Source: Armadillidium nasatum
Taxonomy: Eukaryota > Arthropoda > Malacostraca > Isopoda > Armadillidiidae
NCBI GenBank assembly: GCA_009176605.1
Contig: SEYY01022599.1
Coordinates: 1-29,350, forward strand
Length of the DNA: 29,350 nt
Direction of reading: 5' to 3'
Shown: in pieces, positions 29,303 to 29,350 of the stretch
How positions within the stretch are numbered: position 1 is the first letter of the stretch
Layout of the letters: the number at the start of each line of letters is the position of its first letter
The notes under the pieces: model-generated
The model's database searches: none
The model's input: the letters and a program-made list of their open reading frames with translations, nothing else
Told to the model about the DNA's origin: nothing
Translations under genes and position numbers: made by a program

Positions 29303-29350
<48 letters not shown>
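29303..29350. repeat. TA array at the right border of the LTR retrotransposon
   Basis: (AT)n from the last base of the LTR to the window edge, the counterpart of 18137-18170. Confidence 0.95.

Overview
The window is AT-rich nuclear DNA of an animal, most likely an invertebrate. It shows split-gene structure, very many dinucleotide arrays (TA/AT, TG, CT, AAT), and several classes of transposable element packed against one another. The microsatellite load and some short motifs remind me of crustaceans, but nothing here fixes the species.

Layout. (1) Positions 1-2347 hold a fossil stretch of a Polinton/adintovirus-like element: a small basic virion-type protein, a capsid gene of the F54H12.2-like type, and an adenovirus-type cysteine protease, all on +. 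(2) Positions 2361-5050 are mostly satellite: TA, TG, CT and AAT arrays, a two-copy compound repeat, a small GC-rich islet, and a cluster of short perfect hairpins that all end in a three-base T(A/T)C loop. (3) Positions 5058-6413 hold a hAT transposase of the ZMYM1-like type with one frameshift, cut off by a 360-base AT array. (4) Positions 6774-9124 are unassigned apart from one old diverged duplication. (5) At 9125-9187 lies what I read as the first coding exon of the only host gene here, the alpha catalytic subunit of platelet-activating factor acetylhydrolase 1B (PAFAH1B2/PAFAH1B3 type), followed by a consensus splice donor. I find no second exon, so the gene would have an intron running past the right edge.

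(6) The rest, 9190-29350, looks like that intron filled with insertions. A non-coding terminal-inverted-repeat element occurs twice in opposite orientation (copy A 9469-11286, copy B 15265-17371), with (GGGGCC)n-like ends. A 375-base MITE lies at 11857-12231. A decayed minus-strand gene of a multi-copy invertebrate family (motifs SGKKD, GFHWENSQ, TDGCAGQYKN) is split by copy B. A Ty3/gypsy LTR retrotransposon on the minus strand spans 18171-29302 with both LTRs. It carries gag with three zinc knuckles, protease, reverse transcriptase/RNase H, an OTU-like segment, integrase, and in the env position an SGNH/GDSL-hydrolase-like reading frame.

Two themes stand out. First, copies A and B, the MITE and the LTR retrotransposon are each bounded on both sides by TA arrays, so these arrays act either as landing pads or as products of insertion. 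Second, the LTR element carries extra domains (SGNH-like and OTU-like) beyond the usual Ty3/gypsy set. Family assignments come from motifs recognised by eye; no database search was run.
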